From NCBI RefSeq assembly GCF_015207255.1, contig NZ_JADEXG010000005.1:1-64000 (forward strand): a stretch of 64,000 nucleotides of DNA, read 5' to 3'. The notes under the pieces were generated by a model. The model was given only the letters and a program-made list of their open reading frames with translations. It had not been told where the DNA came from and made no database searches. The position numbers and the translations under genes are program-made. Source of the stretch: Vasconcelosia minhoensis LEGE 07310 (GTDB taxonomy: Bacteria > Cyanobacteriota > Cyanobacteriia > Phormidesmidales > Phormidesmidaceae). Below are positions 61,070 to 64,000 of this stretch, piece by piece. Each line of letters starts with the position of its first letter. The stretch's first letter is position 1.

Positions 61070-61222
61070 TTAGATTTGCGCGGTGCCCAGCGTTAGCCGC
61101 TGCGCGGTGGTCCAGAGCTGGTGGGTCTGGCTGGCCGACTGAGGAGCCGTCCCGCAGGCATTTCCTAGAGACTGGCTGAGCTGGATAAGCTGTTGGGTTG
61201 TCCAAATTTGAGCGTTTTTCAT
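61070..61222 (-). CDS. Possible 50-residue protein with an internal repeat
   Basis: ATG at 61220-61222 is preceded by AGGAG 8 bases upstream, a better start than the in-frame ATG at 61264. The peptide begins MKNAQIWTTQQLIQLSQSLG and later repeats the pattern as HQLWTTAQRLTL. No family is recognised. The strong ribosome site is the main support. The stop lies 12 bases from the end of mini-element copy 2. Confidence 0.4.
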   Translation of the reverse strand: MKNAQIWTTQQLIQLSQSLGNACGTAPQSASQTHQLWTTAQRLTLGTAQI

Positions 61223-61349
61223 AGGGTAGTCTCCTGAAGGTGAAGGGATTTTGTCTTTCGACATTTACATTCTAGAAAACCGTATCAATAGTTACAAAAA
61301 CCAGGGTACATGGCTTATATGAGCATCTTTGATAGTAAGAGCTGAGGCC

Positions 61350-62660
61350 CTAGCTCCCCGTCACTGACAAACCGTTCACAGCAACGCTAGGCGTGTAGGT
61401 AGAGCCGTTCCAAACGCTGTCACTGCCCAGGCCAATCAGATGCTTCAGCGCGGTATATACATTCCCGGCGATCATCGTGTCTTTCACCCGGCCAACAATG
61501 TGTCCCTGCCTGACGCGGTAGCCTAGTTCCAGGTTGACCGACAGCTCGCCTGAAAGGCCACCGCTGTTGCCCAAAACCTGATCGATCACAATGGCGTCAT
61601 CCAAAGAGCCGATCATCTGCTCCCAGCTCAGCGACTCCGGTTCGACAATCAGATTTAGCAGGCTGGGCTGCGGATAGCCGCCCAGACCCGGACGGAAGCC
61701 ATTGCCGGTCGAGGCCAGCCCGAGCTGACGACCGATTTTGAGATCGCAATACACCCCCCGCATCACCCCCTGACTGACCAGCTCAACTGGCTGAATCAGC
61801 GTCCCCTCATCATCAAACGGACAGCTGTAGGGGCCAGCCGTCGGGTCCTGCCGCAGCGAAAGCGGCTCTGCAATCACCGTCTGGCCGAGCCGTTCACTCC
61901 AGGGAGAAGCGCCCTCGGCAATTCGCTTGCCGTTTAGCGCCGCGCACAGCGTATCCCAGAGCAGGTCTGCGGCCTTGGCGGTAAACACCACCGGCACCTG
62001 GCCCTGGGGCGGGGCGACCGATTGTTTGGCCCAGGCCAGCCGCTGGATAATGTCAGCCGCGATCGCGTCCGGCTTAAGCTGATGCCGGTCAACCTGCCCA
62101 TCGCCGACGTTCAAAAAGTCATCGCCGCGAATCCATTCCGCGTCTACATAGCCGCTCAGCGTTATGTCCTGAAAGCGATAGTCAAGGCCAAGGGAGTTAA
62201 CAATCCGCGTTTGCTCTTGCTCACAGGCCAGCTCAGCCGCGCAGATGGCCTCCGGGTAGGCATCGCGAATTTGCGCGATCGCGCTTTCCCCGTAAGCAAT
62301 CAGCTGCTTAACCGCGATCGTCTCCCCGACGGCGGCAAACTGCTGCGAGTCACCCGCCGTCAGCTCGGGCGTTTCTGGCGAATTCAGCTGGCTAAGCGTT
62401 AGGGCCTTTTCAACCAGCAGCTGCGGCTCGACTGCGCCATAGGCCACCGCCAGTCCCGGTCGGCCCTGATGCCAGAGCCGTAGCGCCGTGCCCTCGGCCT
62501 GCGAAGTCTCAATCTGCTTTAGCCGATTCGTCTCAAAAACCACCGGCTGGGTCAGACTTTCAGTTTGATAAACCTCCGCCGCCTCAGCTCCGGCCTGAGC
62601 TGCCAGCGCTAAAAGCTGTTCGGGGGACAGCGAACTGGTTTGAGCGAGTTCTGGGCTCAT
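61350..62660 (-). CDS. pmbA: PmbA/TldE-type peptidase subunit
   Basis: Partner subunit of the TldD/TldE metallopeptidase, which removes leader peptides of modified peptides and degrades the CcdA antitoxin in E. coli. The 436 residues include LALAAQAGAEAAEVYQTES, ETNRLKQIETSQAEG, GTALRLWHQGRPGLA and a C-terminal SGELSVNLELGYRVRQGHIV block typical of the TldE side. The metal-binding HExxxH of TldD is absent, as expected for PmbA. No tldD lies in the window. It starts inside the last 4 bases of the HHL1-like gene, so the two are co-translated. Confidence 0.88.
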   Translation of the reverse strand: MSPELAQTSSLSPEQLLALAAQAGAEAAEVYQTESLTQPVVFETNRLKQIETSQAEGTALRLWHQGRPGLAVAYGAVEPQLLVEKALTLSQLNSPETPELTAGDSQQFAAVGETIAVKQLIAYGESAIAQIRDAYPEAICAAELACEQEQTRIVNSLGLDYRFQDITLSGYVDAEWIRGDDFLNVGDGQVDRHQLKPDAIAADIIQRLAWAKQSVAPPQGQVPVVFTAKAADLLWDTLCAALNGKRIAEGASPWSERLGQTVIAEPLSLRQDPTAGPYSCPFDDEGTLIQPVELVSQGVMRGVYCDLKIGRQLGLASTGNGFRPGLGGYPQPSLLNLIVEPESLSWEQMIGSLDDAIVIDQVLGNSGGLSGELSVNLELGYRVRQGHIVGRVKDTMIAGNVYTALKHLIGLGSDSVWNGSTYTPSVAVNGLSVTGS

Positions 62661-63094
62661 GACTTTTGAGATTTAGAGCCAAATAGGGATGACATTTTCT
62701 GGCCTACTTTGCCCCAGGCAGACTGAACGCCCTTTCCTAAGCCGGGCTCGACTGCCAGCTGAATCGGGTCGTCCTTAAACTCCTTCAGCCGATAGCCATA
62801 CTCTAGTCGCTCTTGATTCTTTTTCAAAACGGGATAGAGACGAAAGGCCCCCTGGAGAAGATTATCCCGGCTGCCGAAGATGGCTCGGTTGATCTGGCTA
62901 GAGCGCTTCACCGCAATCACGCCGACGGGGTACCACTGGGTCTGCCCCTGCACTCGGATATAAACCTCATAATCAGGCGTCCCATCGGACTTCATTTTCT
63001 CATACCGCTCCGTCGCTTTTACGCGCTCCTTCGAGCGCTTGGAGACCTTGGGCTGAGACTGCTTGGGTTTACCGAATCCGAGATTGTCAGACAT
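62657..63094 (-). CDS. HHL1-like protein (DUF6523 type)
   Basis: A 145-residue homologue of the plant chloroplast HHL1 protein, which protects photosystem II under high light in Arabidopsis. The conserved core is DYEVYIRVQGQTQWYPVGVI, AVKRSSQINRAIF and LQGAFRLYPVL. A basic N-terminal stretch (KVSKRSKERVKATERY) and a C-terminal tail of low conservation flank it. Unlike the plant protein it has no clear membrane span. Its stop overlaps the pmbA start by 4 bases. Assignment is from recollection of the motif pattern. Confidence 0.75.
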   Translation of the reverse strand: MSDNLGFGKPKQSQPKVSKRSKERVKATERYEKMKSDGTPDYEVYIRVQGQTQWYPVGVIAVKRSSQINRAIFGSRDNLLQGAFRLYPVLKKNQERLEYGYRLKEFKDDPIQLAVEPGLGKGVQSAWGKVGQKMSSLFGSKSQKS

Positions 63095-63212
63095 GTCAGT
63101 TGAACCGTGGAATTTATAAAAGTTTACTTTTTTCTCAGTATTTTGTATAGCGCTGCTGCCTTAGCGTAGCCAGGACATCTAATCAAAAATGATGCGCTAA
63201 GCTATCCAAAAG

Positions 63213-63902
63213 CTAGCAGGACCTATTCTGATGCTTGAGCCAACTAACTTTGTCCTCTTTCGCGTCCGCAGTCAGCGCTTCCGGCCCTCCAATGAGAAAA
63301 ATACGGTTCCCTGACGTTTCCAGCCGGGCGGCTGCTAGCACAAAGTCAGCCAGGGTTCGGTGTGAAATCCATGAAATAGGCCAATCCGGCTGAATGGGAT
63401 AGGCAAATACGCCCTCCTGGACGATTGCGGGTGCTGCCCAGGGCGCGGCCAGATTGTCCATATACACTGTGGGCTGGAGAGTGATGACGCTGATATTGCT
63501 AGCTTGGACGCGATCGCAGACAGCTCTGAGCACCTGAGATACGGGTCGGTCATCATCTTCAAAGATCTCAGCAGCGCTGTTGAACACAATTCGACGCACT
63601 TCAGCCTGTTCTGCCGCTTTAATAATCTGGTCTGCAAGCTGCTCGCGTGCACCAGGTCGATGGTCGATTGGGGAGGTGAAGACTACCACTTCTGCCTGGT
63701 CAAAAGCCCGAACTAGGCTGGCGACGTTTGTGAAATCGACAATGGCCGGTGCTGCACCCATAGATTGAATTTGCTGATGCTGTGCCGCGTTCCGAATTAG
63801 CCCTCGAACCTGATAACCCGCCTCAATGAGTCGATGGATAATGCTGCTGCCCTGAGCTCCTGTTGATCCAGTGACAACGGCGAGGGGAAGAGTATCAGTC
63901 AT
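63213..63902 (-). CDS. NmrA-like NAD(P)-binding protein, possibly truncated
   Basis: An atypical short-chain dehydrogenase of the NmrA group. The dinucleotide motif is VVTGSTGAQGSSIIHRL at the N-terminus, followed by VVFTSPIDHRPGA and VRRIVFNSAAEIFED; the usual active-site Tyr/Lys pair is not clear. I prefer ATG 63902 over TTG 63920, giving 229 residues. Relatives have about 280-300, and this one loses the family pattern after FLIGGPEALT, so the C-terminus was probably lost or frameshifted. A 12-base palindrome lies 40 bases upstream. Confidence 0.75.
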   Translation of the reverse strand: MTDTLPLAVVTGSTGAQGSSIIHRLIEAGYQVRGLIRNAAQHQQIQSMGAAPAIVDFTNVASLVRAFDQAEVVVFTSPIDHRPGAREQLADQIIKAAEQAEVRRIVFNSAAEIFEDDDRPVSQVLRAVCDRVQASNISVITLQPTVYMDNLAAPWAAPAIVQEGVFAYPIQPDWPISWISHRTLADFVLAAARLETSGNRIFLIGGPEALTADAKEDKVSWLKHQNRSC

Positions 63903-63941
63903 GCCTATATGCCTACTCAATTGATATTGCCAATATTAAAA

Positions 63942-63953
63942 TGTAGGCCTACA
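63942..63953. promoter_or_regulatory. 12-base perfect palindrome TGTAGGCCTACA
   Basis: The dyad lies 40 bases before the NmrA-like start, in the expected promoter region. It could be an operator for a regulator encoded beyond the right edge; NmrA-like genes are often divergent from HxlR or TetR regulators. No such gene is visible in the remaining bases. Confidence 0.35.
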
Positions 63954-64000
63954 GGCAACCAGTACGCACATTTATCTCACGTAGTATCAAAATGAATACC

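Noticed and set aside
1-64000. CRISPR arrays, tRNA or rRNA genes
   Set aside because: No regularly spaced repeats, no T-loop or acceptor-stem pattern and no rRNA-like stretches were seen on reading; a covariance-model scan would be decisive.

Overview
The window looks like a chromosome segment of a cyanobacterium, probably of the Leptolyngbya/Synechococcales type. The HIP1 octamer GCGATCGC is frequent in most of it, and several families are typical of cyanobacteria: DUF3038, an HHL1-like protein, a CYP110-type P450, DUF4347 and an MHYT hybrid kinase. No rRNA, tRNA or CRISPR array was seen. The species assignment is inference.

0-4 kb: a DUF3038 gene, endonuclease V, a lipase gene with two compensating frameshifts, and a Wza-type polysaccharide export protein. 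4.7-30.5 kb: a large exopolysaccharide (EPS) locus, mostly on the plus strand. It has a GT4 transferase, a Wzc/GumC-type chain-length kinase and a priming sugar-phosphate transferase. These are followed by an AT-rich stretch without HIP1 (about 9-18 kb) with two sulfotransferases, a Wzx flippase, a hexapeptide acyltransferase, four GT2 enzymes and an uncharacterised probable alpha/alpha-toroid protein. Next come a Wzy-like polymerase, two related GH-A hydrolases (one a lipoprotein, one with a C-terminal carbohydrate-binding module), three GT4 enzymes, a GT-C-like membrane protein and an exostosin-like GT47 gene on the other strand. Priming, extension, sulfation, flipping, polymerisation, chain-length control, export and trimming are all represented, so the likely product is a sulfated, Wzx/Wzy-made EPS.

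30.5-36.3 kb is a gene graveyard around an intact Omp85 gene. It holds an intact and a broken cysteine hydrolase, an internally deleted ABC ATPase, a broken copy of the carbohydrate-binding module, an ABC-exporter scrap, a histidine kinase with a stop codon and joined fragments of a second two-component system. Three copies of one small inverted-repeat element, each flanked by TA or a near match, lie at 32.45, 35.76 and 60.83 kb. The first splits the broken module, so its empty site can be rebuilt from the intact paralogue.

36.3-64 kb is mostly housekeeping and regulatory: phospholipase D/cardiolipin synthase, metallophosphoesterase, a four-gene OpuC-type osmolyte ABC operon, a fused tandem glutaminase, DUF2237, a stand-alone DUF4347 protein, an AbrB/VapC toxin-antitoxin pair, YgfZ, DUF1028, P450, an MHYT-PAS hybrid kinase with a REC-GGDEF partner, GntR and LysR regulators, a stop-interrupted DUF4058 gene, PmbA/TldE, the HHL1-like protein and an NmrA-like reductase.

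The points most worth following are the sulfated-EPS locus with its paired GH-A enzymes, the fused glutaminase whose first half has lost a substrate-binding Glu, and the TA-targeting mini-element family.
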